Positions 34,725 through 46,591 are shown, numbered from the stretch's first letter. The stretch is DNA of 64,000 nucleotides from Eumeta japonica (GCA_005406025.1 BGZK01001245.1:62001-126000), one strand, 5' to 3'. Translations and numbers: made by a program. The notes: generated by a model not told the origin, from the letters alone.

Positions 34725-34960
34725 GCGAAGCAGAAACAAGACCGGGAGGTATCGAAATCGAAAACGAAACCGAGGTCAAAATCGAATGAGAGACCAAAAC
34801 TAGAATAAAAGGTGTGACCGGAGTCAGAATGAGCAGCAGTACCTAGGTCAGAATTGAAGACAGAGATTGAGAGTGGAACCAGAATCGGAATCTATTTAAA
34901 TCAAAACCGTGTTCGGAATCGAAAACTGGATAGCGGTTGGATCTTGATTGTAAGCGTGAT
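34725..34960. repeat. Degenerate purine-rich hexamer array
   Basis: About 230 bp of GAAATCG/GAAACCGAGGTC-type words at roughly 6-bp spacing, decayed, with no coding frame. The complementary kind of run occurs at 14050-14125. Confidence 0.6.
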
Positions 34961-34982
34961 CGGTCAATATCTAAGACGAAGA

Positions 34983-35025
34983 AGTTCATTATATGTCCAC
35001 GCAGGCGGAGCTGCGGAAAAAAGTT
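34983..35025 (+). repeat. Lepidopteran repeat end (TCCACGC.GGCGGAG)
   Basis: TTCATTATATGTCCACGC followed by GGCGGAG and CTGCGG matches 43349-43383 (TTCATTCTATGTCCACGC...GGCGGAG) with a few differences. A more decayed relative is near 14365. Confidence 0.65.
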
Positions 35026-35039
35026 AGTTAATAATAAAA

Positions 35040-35520
35040 ATAAAGTCGCACTTATTTCCCAGAAGGGTAAGTAGAGACCACAAATTATAACGTGGTACGA
35101 TATCTCACATTTCTCTTGCTTCGCCGACAGCCATCAATCATTTCATGTAGGCTCGTCGGTTTCGAGTGGTTAAAATTTTGCCCTTTTTTACGAATATTCC
35201 GCCTGAAACAGATTTCTTCCTGTCACGAGCCGACTTCGCGCTCATCGCTGCAGCCCAGGACATGAGTGCGGTAAGGCAAACGAGATTTAATATGGCCTGC
35301 ATGTGCCATCTAGTATTGAATGCAAGCAGAATGATAAACCTTCAGGGCCAACTGCAGGTCGCTGTGGCCCACGTAAAGGTTAAAATGGTGGGACGGTTCG
35401 AGTCGTTAATCCACGGCATGCTGTCTTCTTGGGTGTTGGTACTTTGCACTGCGATCCTCTATAGTTTACCGTCTGCCTATGTTGCTATTGCGCTCATGAT
35501 AGTCCAAACCACTTTGTAGA
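35040..35520. repeat. Dispersed lepidopteran-type repeat, including copy 2 of the 34133 repeat (35278-35420)
   Basis: The segment starts with a GAAGGGTAAGTAGAGACCAC word, then CACATTTCTCTTGCTTCGCC and CATTTCATGTAGGCTCGTCG, which I associate with a common moth repeat. It continues into the duplicated block at 35278-35420. A 117-codon plus-strand frame (35166-35519) spans it. It has no recognisable domain, and the homologous copy at 34133-34296 does not keep that frame open, so I treat it as repeat DNA, not a gene. Confidence 0.55.
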
Positions 35521-37039
35521 GGGTCCTGCCCAACCTGTAACGTCGAATTATTTCTTTTATCGCGATAGATTTTTTTTGATAGATTCACCTGGTTTTTTAA
35601 TTTCTTTGCTTTAATATTTCTCAATTTTTGCATGAATATTGTCTCCAAAAAATCTTTCGGTATATTTTACATAATGATCTCATGTAAAAATGGTGATAAA
35701 AGACCTCATCTACTTTTCGTATAGTTATGATGTATACGTCATCAAGCAGGCAACCAGCATTTTTTCCAAACTTCTTACTTTGTTTGATTATTAATTTGTT
35801 TGAATATCAGATATAACCACCCCAACGACTGTCATAGTAGTTCCGATTTGGTGTTGGTGTTCCTTTATTCTGCTGTCTCTTATTTTGGATTTTTCTGTAA
35901 TCACAGTTGAAGCTTCGACCTTTAATAAAGAAGCTTCGAAGACTGGAATTGTGACACTTTATATTTTTTCGTGACACTTTCTTTACTATTTCTAACCCAC
36001 TCTATTGAATTGTTTTTCAACAATTTGCAATGTCTGCACATAGAATACCTGTGTATTTGTTTTGAGTGTCAATAACTTCACCAAACGCCGTTCAGTAAAG
36101 AGAGGGGAGTTCAACGAGCTCCTCGTTTATCTCCGTCGTTTAAGACACAGTTTTTCCATCTAGAATAATTTCCATTAATTGTCATTTAGATGGTATCTAG
36201 AGTATTTTCTTAAAATCTAAATTCTTTCAGCACATTGTACACGTACCAGGTGAACTATTACCGGTTGGTGTCTCTCCCGTTTGTTCCGCCTACACTGATT
36301 CTCGTATCAGTTTATGACCTTCGTGCTTCTTATCTCGCACTAACACGGAAAACTACAATGCATATTTTACGTATCGCATACGTTTTGTATATTTTATTAC
36401 GTACCTGATGTGTTTGGAAGAGATTTGGTTGCGATGGATTTCAACTTCAGGTGAGACTCCGACTTAGACGTCGGCGTTTATGACGCTTTTTTTTATTTTT
36501 CTTGACAGCGCTTTATTTTCCATTCCGGATGCCCCACTAGACATATGAACACTACATTGAAATATTGTTTGTTTTATCTTAAAAGCAAAAAACCAAAAAT
36601 CTTTTATTTTGACAACAACGACACAATTGACGCGTGAAAACCAAATTGAAGATACAGTCAGAATTGACAATGATGTACTAAGCAATGCGGATGAGTTCTT
36701 TTCTCATTATACTGACTCTAAATAGTGCAACATCGGACGAGTACAAGACTGCTATGTAAATTATGAAGATAAGAAAAAAATTAAGAAAACACAATATTCA
36801 TTATCGGAGAATGAAGAGCCAAATAAATGATGATTGAAATTGGAATAATGAAATAATAATAATGAATGATTATTCTTAAAATACGAAACTTTATAAATTA
36901 TGAACACCTCATTATCTTAATCAAATAACAATTTTTGAAATTGACGCTTTAAAAAAAAATTCATAAAACCTATTCTATTGCAAAACTACATTAAGTCAAA
37001 ACATTATTTTCGTCGGTGGGAATTGAACCGAACGCAAAA
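35521..37039. other. Non-coding stretch
   Basis: AT-rich with modest GC patches near 36070-36130 and 36240-36330. No gene recognised. Confidence 0.45.
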
Positions 37040-37270
37040 AAAAGAAGCTAATGGGCACGTATAAACAGAAAATGCAGCGCCAGCTCCGCGGCCGGGCCGG
37101 CCGTGGTGCGGATTCCGGAAAAATCGGGGAAGATTTGTGGCCGCCGATGCAGCAATTTGACTATCGGAAAATATATTTTATGACGCACTTTGTCCGGCTC
37201 GGCGTCGGTTTTGCGGCCGTGCGAGCGACTTTCCCGCGCTTTCGTCACGGAACCATCGACTGTCAATACC
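37040..37270. promoter_or_regulatory. CpG-rich island
   Basis: CpG-rich DNA (CTCCGCGGCCGGGCCGGCCG, CCGGCTCGGCGTCGG) with open frames on both strands that are mirror images of composition. TTTTATGACG resembles a caudal/Abd-B-type site. Candidate non-coding regulatory DNA. Confidence 0.32.
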
Positions 37271-37305
37271 ATCATATTTTATACAACAGTGGAATACGTA
37301 ATGGT

Positions 37306-37359
37306 CATTCCTAAATCTCATATCCAAATCTCACATACGACACGCGAGATTTAGGAATG
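37306..37359. repeat. Perfect 14-bp inverted repeat
   Basis: CATTCCTAAATCTC (37306-37319) and its reverse complement at 37346-37359, with a 26-nt loop. It lies just downstream of the CpG-rich island. Confidence 0.8.
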
Positions 37360-39200
37360 AATTATGTACATGATATTAAATATGGACTCTAAATTTTTAC
37401 TTTAGTGAGTTGATTCAAAAAGAAACAAAATGATGACAACGGCTGTTGGTGAAACTTTGTCTTGTGTTCCAAATTTGTACTAAATAGTTCCTTCAAAAAT
37501 AGTAGGTAAGGCTTCTATTTAAATATCTTCTTACATTTCTGTCGTTTAAACAAAGGAAGTTCGAAATTTGTACGAAATTTTTAGATTATGTATGTGTTAC
37601 TAATAAAAAATAATGAAATAAAATTTGCGCCAAACGAAAAAGTAGATTACTCCGATGCTTGTAAATTATTTAGACAAACTCTAGCTTGCTATGTGACATT
37701 GTATTATTACAAAATACACATATAGTAAGTGTTCATAAATAAAATAAAATAATATTCGTGTACCGTTAAGTGAACCATCGCAACGTACGTAACGTCTTTT
37801 TTGCATAAAGTCTATGTGAAAAACGCAGTGAAAGAGTGTATCAATTTGTAGGAAACGGCGTCTAGTTACGGATCTACTCGCCTATTTTAGACTATAAAAG
37901 CGTACATTTACGCAAAGTTTCTTTCTTTAGCCACATATTTTTCTTTTGTTTGTGCAGTTATATACATCAACATCTATATCGGCTCATCTTTAAGGAAAAC
38001 TAGAAAAAATCTTAACGTTCGTCATTAATAAATTAAGTAAATAATTCTTTTACGTTTAATTACTTACTTCTTTACTTTTGGTAAACTCCGAATTAATGCA
38101 ATCTGTAGTACAGGTTGAATTGGTAATGATTTTAAAATGATTTCCAATAATCAGGTGCCAATTCTGAAAACTGAGTATACTTATATATAAGAATTTGTTT
38201 ATTTATAGAATCAATAGATATTTCTACAGATTGAAGTATTGGTTTGATGACAATGTCTTACCCAAATTCATCGTCATTGATGTTTCCTCAAATTAACTAA
38301 TCACAAGAACATAATCTTATACCATAAACATTCGTTAAGTCGTCTTACGAGCTTAAACGGAGATCGTTTGAGCTCTACCTCATTATGTCGGCCTGTAGAT
38401 TGGTTTTTAGAGTAGAAACTCTGTCGTGTGAAAACTCGACAGTAACCTGTTATTACACTCATAAATACATGTTCTTCTGTTCGTTTCAAGGTTTATTTTG
38501 TATTGGATAGCCCGAAGGAGTCATTACGTGTGAGTATTAAGAAAGAGCGAGACAGCCGTTCCCTGACAGATGCCATGCTAACCGGTAATTACAGTCTATT
38601 TATGCGGACGTCTGCTAGTCCCGCCGATAATTGGTTCATGCTCGTCGCTTGTGGGGAACTTGATAAAAAGTACTCGACTTCTAGACGGGTTTGTCGTGAG
38701 TGAATATATTAAAAGTTTCAAACCAACAGATCTAGACGTACAAAGATTTCTTTCTGCTCGTATCGTCGCTTATGGCAAAGAAATAATAGTAATATCTTTC
38801 CAACTAACCCGGGTCTAGGTCCCAACCAAAGTAACGATGTTTGTACTATGAATAACAGACAGTTGATATAATAAATTTAATATTTACTTTTTTTGTAAAT
38901 ATGTACACATAATACATAAACCACTCATAATCGAGACAAACATTGATTTTTAATTAAAGAAATGTTTGTTTTGTGCGGGAATCGTTATTTATTTTATTCT
39001 TATCTTTATAATTACCCCCGGGCGATATGAACGTAAATTAAGTTTATATAAGCTTGTTTACTGATTAATTCAAAAACATTTTTTTTTATATTCGCTCTTA
39101 GGCATCGGGAACCGGATGATATACGAGTCCGATAACGTAATAAGACGATTATGCCAATATTTATCATGCAATGTGTAATGAATACAGTCGGTCCTTTATG
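37360..39200. other. Mostly AT-rich stretch, GC-richer near 38500-38700
   Basis: No gene is supported. The 38500-38700 patch has an open plus frame without a recognisable domain. Confidence 0.4.
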
Positions 39201-39460
39201 CTCGGCAGTGGCTCAATGGCTAAATGCGTCGGCCTTCGACTGGGAAGCGGAGGTTCGATCCTCACCACGGGCGAACGAACCAACGTGTTTTTAACTAAAG
39301 ACAAATTATGCTTCGAACGACATGTTAAGCCATCAGTTGCCGACTAGGGCATCATGATGCTCTTAAGATCCTAACTCCTCAGTCTCATATAAAAGATTGT
39401 TAGAAGGGTATGCCCCAAAAGATGGGTTATTGCACACGATACAACAATCTTTTATGAACG
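39201..39460 (+). mobile_element. tRNA-derived SINE-like element
   Basis: A-box TGGCTCAATGG is at 39209-39219 and B-box GGTTCGATCC at 39252-39261, the spacing of an internal RNA polymerase III promoter. The T-arm stem no longer pairs properly, so it is not a working tRNA. The body continues for about 200 bp. It ends with a 12-bp inverted repeat, TAAAAGATTGTT (39390-39401) and AACAATCTTTTA (39443-39454). The 3' boundary is approximate. Confidence 0.7.
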
Positions 39461-39545
39461 GTATATCCTAAAATCACACTCATCGTGGAATAATTCTAGG
39501 TCTGTTTAACATCGTTCGTCATCTATGTTCACATCTTGCTGTGGT

Positions 39546-39576
39546 CGTCGATATTTGTTATAGATAAATATCGACG
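39546..39576. repeat. Perfect 11-bp inverted repeat
   Basis: CGTCGATATTT (39546-39556) and AAATATCGACG (39566-39576), 9-nt loop. Confidence 0.75.
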
Positions 39577-40177
39577 CACCAGTATTGCAAAGGTGCTGTC
39601 GAAGGGAAAAACACATTCTAATATGACAGTATAGTCTCCTAGTCGACAAATTGTAAGCATGAGATCCATAAATATCGATGACGCGATACAAATTTTCTAA
39701 TCGATTTTGTTTATACCCATTTTACTTTTGTAATTGCATATAAATTTATGTAACGTAGTAAAGTAATACGTTCAACAGTGGATCACCCATTTTTCAAATC
39801 AAAAAGTTTTTCTAATGTTTGAAATGTACATCATTATTTTTCAAATTTGAGTAACTTTGAGTTATTATTATTATTATTGTTTTGATGTTAAGACTTTATT
39901 GTAATAGTTACTATAGTCAAAAATGTTTTTGATTCAGCGTGTCATGATAGTTCACACCGAATTCTTAATCTGTTCGAAAGCGATTACATACAATGGATCA
40001 GATATTGCGCACAGTAAACCAAAGTGTCAAAGAAGCTAGAATAATAAAAAAGTATAACAATATCATTTAAAATAAAACAAAATTTACAAAAGCATGTTTC
40101 ACTTTAAAAAAATTAGTAAATGTATATCACTAGGATAAAACCGAGTTATTTATTTCTCACAAAGAGAAATAAAAAAT
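39577..40177. other. AT-rich non-coding stretch
   Basis: Nothing recognised. Confidence 0.5.
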
Positions 40178-40380
40178 AACTAGCCAAGAGCATGTCAGAG
40201 TAACTCAATGTAGAGTTCCGAAGCCGATAGTACCAAAGAATACACTACAGAAGAAAAAACTGACATCGTTACACTTTTTCCGTGTTTCCCGCACATAATA
40301 AATATAAGCATTCCAGTCATCTATAACTAGAGAAACAAGTAGGTACTTGATCTATTACTCTTTCACTAGCGTAAACTAAA
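40178..40380 (+). mobile_element. AGGGTTTC-end element, copy 1 (partial)
   Basis: Homologous to the first 200 bp of the element at 47812-48590. Both have (C)AAGAGCA(T/C)GTC, a damaged AGGGTTTCG-type word, GTGTTTCCC/ATGTTTCCC and an exactly shared CTATAACTAGAGAAACAAGT. The right part is missing; a CCGACTTCAAAA repeat end follows at once. Confidence 0.75.
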
Positions 40381-40382
40381 AA

Positions 40383-40405
40383 AAAACCGACTTCAAAACA
40401 AAACC
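40383..40405 (+). repeat. Repeat end of CCGACTTCAAAA type
   Basis: AAAAAACCGACTTCAAAAC is the mate, in opposite orientation, of the sequence at 14888-14918. Confidence 0.4.
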
Positions 40406-40810
40406 TACTCAAAAACAAATTAATATGCACTAAAAAGTAAAAAAAATATTGCGTATTCTTCTACAACTTAACAATCGACTTACTCTTTCTACTTATTTAT
40501 GTGTAGGTTTGATCTATGTGTTTACCACGCAAGAAGGTAGATAGGTACCTATCCACTTCATATTAAACTCAACACATACCTATGATTAACAAACAATGAT
40601 CAAAATTTTTTGAGTTTTCCTAAGTAAAATAAAATGAAAAATTTTAGACTACTTAAAAATTAATCAAATTATTACGATAATATAATGTAGTTAGAATTAT
40701 TGTTGTTTTTGGAGTCGGCGTCTATTGCTAGATATATTGTAGCGTTTCCTTGGTTGACACCGGCCGATTTAAAATTAGGTAATTTCAGCTTACGTAATAT
40801 TAAAGTTTGA

Positions 40811-41132
40811 CTATGTGATTTTTGTCATAATATTTTCAAAGAACAAGCGAACTTCCGTGCCACGAGAATGTAGGTGGTCGTGGTCGCCCAGAATGGACAC
40901 ACGTAACCCCAAACGAGTCATCATTGTGTTACCGGCCTCTTTAGTGAGAAATACAATCTGACGGGTTTTGATGGAGGGGTAGTGGGCCACTGGAACTCTC
41001 ACTCACCAGACGAAATTCAACAGCGGATGCTGCCACTTCACGTGTGCATTCTGTTAAAATGTGGTATTTCACTGGTGGCAGCACTGACTCTGTTGGTGCC
41101 GGTACCGCATCCAAGTTGACCACAATACGGCT
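40811..41132 (-). pseudogene. Unidentified coding relic, about 105 codons with one 4-bp duplication
   Basis: The minus strand is open from 41132 to near 41005 in one frame and from there to a TAG at 40811-40813 in another. The switch falls on a GTGAGTGA doublet (40999-41006 on +), so a single 4-bp duplication explains it. Apart from that there is no other lesion. Text on either side reads like a normal protein: LPPVKYHILTECTREV before the switch, IKTRQIVFLTKEAGNTM and GDHDHLHSRGTE after it. GC content is higher than the flanks. There is no signal peptide and no obvious domain. It could be a fragment of a mobile element or of a host or viral gene; I do not recognise the family. Confidence 0.5.
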
Positions 41133-41226
41133 CTATCACTTTTAAAATGCAAACATAAGGGATATAGATAAAGCTATATTTATCTGATTTTCTCTACTGC
41201 ATCTACCTGGACTATTGTTATACTTG

Positions 41227-41284
41227 CTTTGTGGAGTAAATTTATAAGGTACAAATTAGTATGTTATAAATTTATTCCACAAAG
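41227..41284. repeat. 21-bp inverted repeat, one G-T
   Basis: Arms 41227-41247 and 41264-41284 pair at 20 of 21 positions, the remaining one being a G-T wobble. The loop is 16 nt. Total length 58 nt. Confidence 0.85.
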
Positions 41285-41619
41285 AAATTTCTGAGTGGGT
41301 GCTAAGTATAGTTGTCTACTAGTTGAAAGCTTAAGTTCTTTGTATTATTCAGTGTCCTTTGTCCATATCGGGGTCAGTTTGAAGCGCGAGTAAAATGGAC
41401 TGCTAATGCTATAGATATTTTTTCCCTGCTACAATTATTCAAGCTTCCATTATTTATATTTCTCTAAATGATTCATCGTGACTACATAATAAGTCAACTC
41501 CATTAAAATGGAGTAATCTGTGTCCGTGCAGCACTTTTTTAATTGTGCAAGCAAAATATTTTGTAAGCAATTATTACTTTTTATTTTAAAGAAAAGAAAA
41601 CATACCCTTTTTTAATTAG

Positions 41620-42450
41620 GGGTTCGAGCTGTCGATGTTTTAGATAAAAATAGATTTAATAATTTCGAGGTTATTAAAAAATATTGTCCTTTTTTTATTT
41701 ATGAAACAACTTAAAATCTAATCAAATATTTGAGCTAAAATTTGTAGACTTTTGAACTTATAAAATCATTCAAATATCATGTCATTTGCAAACAACCTTT
41801 TTTAAAATATGTTCAACTATATCTTTCGATTAAATTGATCGATTCTAATAGCTCTGAGGTATTCGACGAAAATTGCTGTGGTTTAAAGCTGACTATATTT
41901 TGGTTATAATAGATTTAATAACTTAAAATTTATTGAAAAGGACTTTATTGAACAAAAACGTGTATACATGAGATTATTCAAAATTTATTCAAACAAACGA
42001 TCTGAAGTTTTCACAAAACTAAAAATTATTAAAATTCTTTCATGAAAATGAGAATACCTCAAATTCAATTTTAATTGATCAGTTTGTTTAGAAATATTTA
42101 TTTAAAATGATCCTCTAACGATATCTCATGGTCGAATTAACTGAGGATTATGGCATATGTCGTATATATTTAGAGAACAGAGTGATTAGCTTTGAAATTA
42201 ATCAGTTGATTAGTACATGTACATTAGTTTCACAGAGTTATGTGAAAATACGTTTCGTCATAAATTTTACTTTTGATTTTATATAGATCAAGCAAATCAG
42301 TAAAAATTTATTTTAATTTGACCGATTAAAGTCTAAATTTCCGAAGATATAAACTGAGTGGAATCATTTCTGATAGTATTAACCCGATAGAAATTGGTTG
42401 AACCGTTCAACATAGATCTTCATAATTATCGATTTAAATAATATTTATTT
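41620..42450. repeat. Diverged ~155-bp tandem array, copy 1
   Basis: Related words recur at about 150-160-bp steps: ATATCTTTCGATTAAATTGA (near 41820), GATTATTCAAAATTTATTC (41970), GATATCTCATGGTCGAATTA (42120) and GATCAAGCAAATCAG (42285). Units are heavily diverged. The same type of unit forms the arrays at 44800-45780 and 53830-54720. Confidence 0.5.
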
Positions 42451-42884
42451 CATATATATCCAATTGGTACCTTCAGAGGTAGAGTGAATGGAATAATGGT
42501 ATATTACATTTTTTTTTAATAACCAAGTCCAGTATTACATACATCAAACACAAGTATTATAATGACTTTTGTAAAATCCAATTTTCTTCTTCTACTCTTA
42601 TTCACGTAAATTTCTTCAATTTTCAGTTTTCTATTTTAGAAGCTATTTTTGCCTTAAGAGAGCATCACTTCAAACGAAAGAAGTTAAAAACATAACAGAC
42701 AAAAAAATCTCGACTCGTCAATTTGGTAACAAACTCTTTAGTAGTTTACGAGAAAAAGTTGGCTAACGTGCGCTTTTGGACGGGCGAGTGCAGAGATAGC
42801 TTTTCTATTTTGTGTCCCCGAAAGAGAAAATTGTGTCATCTGTTAGAAATAAAAATTATGTAAGAGAATCAGATACTCATTAAA

Positions 42885-42969
42885 TTTATTACTAATCTAA
42901 TAAACAATTTAATAATATATTGCTTATTAGTTTTATTACTGATCTAATAAACAATTTAATAATACATTG
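42885..42969 (+). repeat. Tandem duplication, 38 bp conserved, period 47
   Basis: 42885-42922 and 42932-42969 agree at 36 of 38 positions (core ATCTAATAAACAATTTAATA). Confidence 0.9.
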
Positions 42970-42979
42970 TTTGCCGGAT

Positions 42980-43060
42980 TACGTAAAAGAGTAACAAACA
43001 TATATACACATTTGCAAACTAAAATTTGCGATGTGTTTATATGTGTTACTCTTTCACGTA
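42980..43060. repeat. 81-bp foldback hairpin
   Basis: TACGTAAAAGAGTAAC at the left pairs with GTTACTCTTTCACGTA at the right (one mismatch). Pairing continues with small bulges through ACATATA, ACACAT and GCAAA to a short loop. It starts 10 nt after the tandem duplication at 42885-42969. Confidence 0.75.
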
Positions 43061-43340
43061 AAAACTGCTGTAAGTATTTTTGTGAAACTTTACAGTAATA
43101 TAATAGTTTGTACAACAAAATAAGACGTAGGACACATTACTAGCTTTTACTAGCAGTTTCGCTTTCGTGAATAAAGATCATTTTTTTTTTAGTTTTTTTA
43201 CCGATAAGTTATTGGTAACGGCAATGTTCAAAAGAGAATAGAAATCAACACCAATCCTGGATTGAATTGGACTAATTATATTAAACCAGGACAGGAATCG
43301 CAATCGTCTTTGACAACGCGACGAGTTGATATAGAAGATG
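43061..43340. other. AT-rich non-coding stretch
   Basis: Nothing recognised. Confidence 0.5.
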
Positions 43341-43395
43341 AAAGACTTCATTCTATGTCCACGCGGGCGGAGTCGCGAGCGAAAGCTAATGAAAG
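43341..43395 (+). repeat. Lepidopteran repeat end (TCCACGCGGGCGGAG)
   Basis: TTCATTCTATGTCCACGCGG, then GCGGAGTCGCGAGCGAAAGC, matches 34983-35025 in the same orientation. Confidence 0.65.
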
Positions 43396-43559
43396 ACATA
43401 ACGTTATTAATACTTCTTATAAAAATATTCGAAGCGTTCACATGTTTTATAGATTTTCTGAAACAGTCTTAGAGTTGGTTGCATTGTAACAATGATGCAT
43501 AGTAAGTTATGTTTATGTTTTGCAACTTCCTCGCAACGAGTTAAAGCAGAGCATTTAAT

Positions 43560-43690
43560 TAAGCGAATGTTAACGGCGCTAACGGTAGCCGACCGGGCTT
43601 ATTATATAATAACGCGAGTGCGCCGCGTTTTGTATTGCGGCCGCGCTGCACTCGGCTCTAACGAGTCGGACGGACTTGCTGCATTTTGAA
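43560..43690. promoter_or_regulatory. CpG-rich island
   Basis: CpG-rich block (ACGGCGCTAACGGTAGCCG, GCGGCCGCGCTGCACTCGG) preceded by TTTAATTAAG. No coding frame. Candidate regulatory element by composition. Confidence 0.3.
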
Positions 43691-44799
43691 TAAAACATAC
43701 CATTCAATACGGAACGTATTTGAATAAACGTCGTAGATTTTTCATTTAAATATTGCATGTCTAAAAACACAAAATGTAACTTTGTTGTGTATTTTATATT
43801 AACGAGAAGGATTTGTGTTAGTGGGCGTCGGTGACACGAGTCGTGATTATGTAGCAAACGGTTTCGCTCAAAGTTGATACTTCACAAATTACCACCGAAT
43901 GTAAGCGGTATTGTTGTGATGAATTCCAAAAAAAGTAATGTTCTATTTTTTTAAGTTCTCGCTAAAATATTAAAAAATTTGTAAAATTTTAAAAATTCTT
44001 GTCTTTAGTCAGTCCAATCCCCAAAACTAGAATTAATCAGACGTCTATATTTAAAGATGCTTTTCTGAACATTTTCAAAGGTGTGTACGTATTCTGAGTA
44101 TTTTTTTATTTATTTTTAAACGCTATCTTTAAACGTAATAAGTTGCACATATCGTCACTAGTCTCATTGAAATCGATGAATCGATCAAAAGGTATAGTTG
44201 TCAAAAATATTATTGATAGAAAAAAATCGAAATGACTTAAATTTCTTTACCGATCCATTTGTAAAAATCGAATAACTTTTGAGTTCTAAAAAACCATACC
44301 GAAAATCGTATATCCCATTAAAACCGGTCGTTCTGTTCAAAAGATACTACATTTGACAATATATTTGCGAAAATAATAACAAGAAGATTTTATTTTCTTA
44401 TCTCGAACAATTTTAGAAGAGAACGCTCATAATTTTGTTACTCGAAATTGTGACAAAAAATGTCATATAAATATTGTAATTTAGCATTATTTCCTTTTGT
44501 CTCGTTTATATTTACGTGACAAAGCCTTTATTAAACTTTTAATGTAAAAATATATATGTAACTCGGTTCGGGACAATGGGAATCGAGCATCGACGGCGGC
44601 GGCATAGGCACTACGCATCGCCCACCCAGCTAATTACAGGTACGCGTCTATAATTTATCTGTGCGTACACTCAGCTTTTGATGATGCTACGCTGTTTGTA
44701 AGAAAATAAAAAAACAGTCAATCCTGTAGGTCAAACTCGAAACTTACCTCGAAAAGCTCGACGATAAGAAGAGTGAGCGAAACTTGTGATTTTTTTTTT
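43691..44799. other. AT-rich stretch with a small GC-rich patch at 44560-44650
   Basis: The patch has GCATCGACGGCGGCGGC and AGCTAATTAC. It may be another small island. No gene. Confidence 0.4.
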
Positions 44800-45780
44800 A
44801 AACTGATTTTAATGAAATGATTTGTTGGCAGTTACATGAAAAGATTTTTGAACAATTTTTTCAGACATTGTTTCTCTTTAAGTCAATTGATTTTAATGGG
44901 TTTTTTAACGTTCATTAAAAATACTCATTTTTGGACAATTTGGTTTTTAACATTTCTCGTAATACGGCCAATGGAAAGAGAAAAAAATTTTATAAAAATT
45001 GAGATAAATAAATCTGTTTCAAATGCCGAAAACCCAATTTTATTCAATTAATTCGTTTAGAAATGACTTGAAATAAACATTTTTTTCTAGTTTTTCGCTA
45101 ACTACTCGATTAAATTAATCAATTTTGTGACATTTCAAAGACATTTTTATAGGGTTTAAGCTAATCATACTCTGGTTATGAACGATTTATTATTTTTAAA
45201 AGTAATTCAAAAATAACATTTATAAAAAAGAGATATTTTTTGAGATTACTCAAAATTTTAGACACCAATCGAATTAAAATTTTCATTTAGCATAAAATGA
45301 TTGAAACTTTTGCAAATACCGCAAAGCCGCCTTAGACCAGTAGAGTTTTAGATAAACTTACAAGTTATTTAAGGAAAAAATGCTCTTTTCAATCTTTATC
45401 TCCGACGACACCTTTGTATTGAATCAATTAATTACGATCGGGTCTGAAGCATTCAACGCAGGGTTTATACAATAGAACTGATTACTTTTTGAAATGTATT
45501 TTTTGATTAGTTTAAAAATTTTACGAAAAAAAAAAACCTTTTATAGAAAATTTTATTTTGTAGATTACTCAAAATCTAGTCGATCGGTCAAAGTCTAATT
45601 TTCAAAATAGTCAATTGAATTAAATCCTTTCCGATATCGCTTGTTCGATCGAAATCAGATCATGATTTTTTAATTCTTGGAATAGCATCTTAAGACCTTA
45701 AAATGTCGAAATCTGATCAACTCTCGATTTTGGAAATTGGTATGAAAACAAAACCTTCCGAAGTATTCGAAATTCTTTGT
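44800..45780. repeat. Diverged ~155-bp tandem array, copy 2
   Basis: Recurring units begin near 44856, 45088, 45235, 45390 and 45555, with words such as GAGATTACTCAAAATTTTAG (45241) and AGATTACTCAAAATCTAGTC (45562), and CGATCGGTCAAAGTCTAATT. They resemble units of the other two arrays. Confidence 0.5.
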
Positions 45781-46591
45781 TACTATTTGTGATAAATAAA
45801 AAGAGATATAAAAAATTTGTATTTTATAAGTAGAAATAGTCAAATACACAGAAATTATTCTTTTTTAATTTATAATAACTTTTATTTTTGGGACATTTTC
45901 ACGTGATTAATTATTGAGTTGTTTTATGTCGGAATATAATGAAATTTTATTAATTTTAATTTTTATTCGGTTTCCAAATAAGCAACAAAAATTGATACTT
46001 AGCATTTTTTTTAAATATGGATATTTTAAATGATTAATTTTATTCTTCTAATAATTCCCCGGAAATGAACAATAATTTTTCAACCTTAAAAAATATTGCC
46101 AAATAAAAATTCTTTTTTTTTTACAAGAACACATAGCAAGGTGAATTTCAAAATCGTTATCCATCTGTCTAGAGTATCTGTCAGTAAAACTTTTATTCTT
46201 ATTTTATGTTTTCATTTTTAAAGTTCTGTCTGTACCGTCATAATTATTCTGCATCAAGTTCAGAACTTGAACGGTCTTCTTAACTTTCAACATAGAATCA
46301 TTCAATAGTATTATGTCTGAAAAGTATATACATCACCTTGAAAGAAAATTTAAAATGCTCTCAGGCGCATAGTGCCTAACTTGTCTAATTAGAACTATAT
46401 TATTAGTACTTTCGACATTCTTACTATACGCTTTTTCTAAAATGGACACTTATTAGTGCACATTTTATTATTTTAAAAAGACATAATATTAGGAAAAAGA
46501 AGTGTAATACAGGTGGATTACTCTTGTCCATTATTAAACTTCATCTTAATCCTTAATCATAGATTGTCACAAAAAGTATCATAATGTAAAT
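45781..46591. other. AT-rich non-coding stretch
   Basis: Nothing recognised. Confidence 0.5.

Noticed and set aside
35166..35519. 117-codon plus ORF
   Set aside because: Overlaps a dispersed repeat; the sister copy at 34133-34296 does not keep the frame open.
37048..37314. Overlapping ORFs on both strands
   Set aside because: Mutual mirror frames in a CpG-rich island, no domain on either strand.
39201..39280. Functional tRNA gene
   Set aside because: A- and B-boxes are good, but the T-arm stem does not pair and no proper acceptor stem is found; a SINE head fits better.
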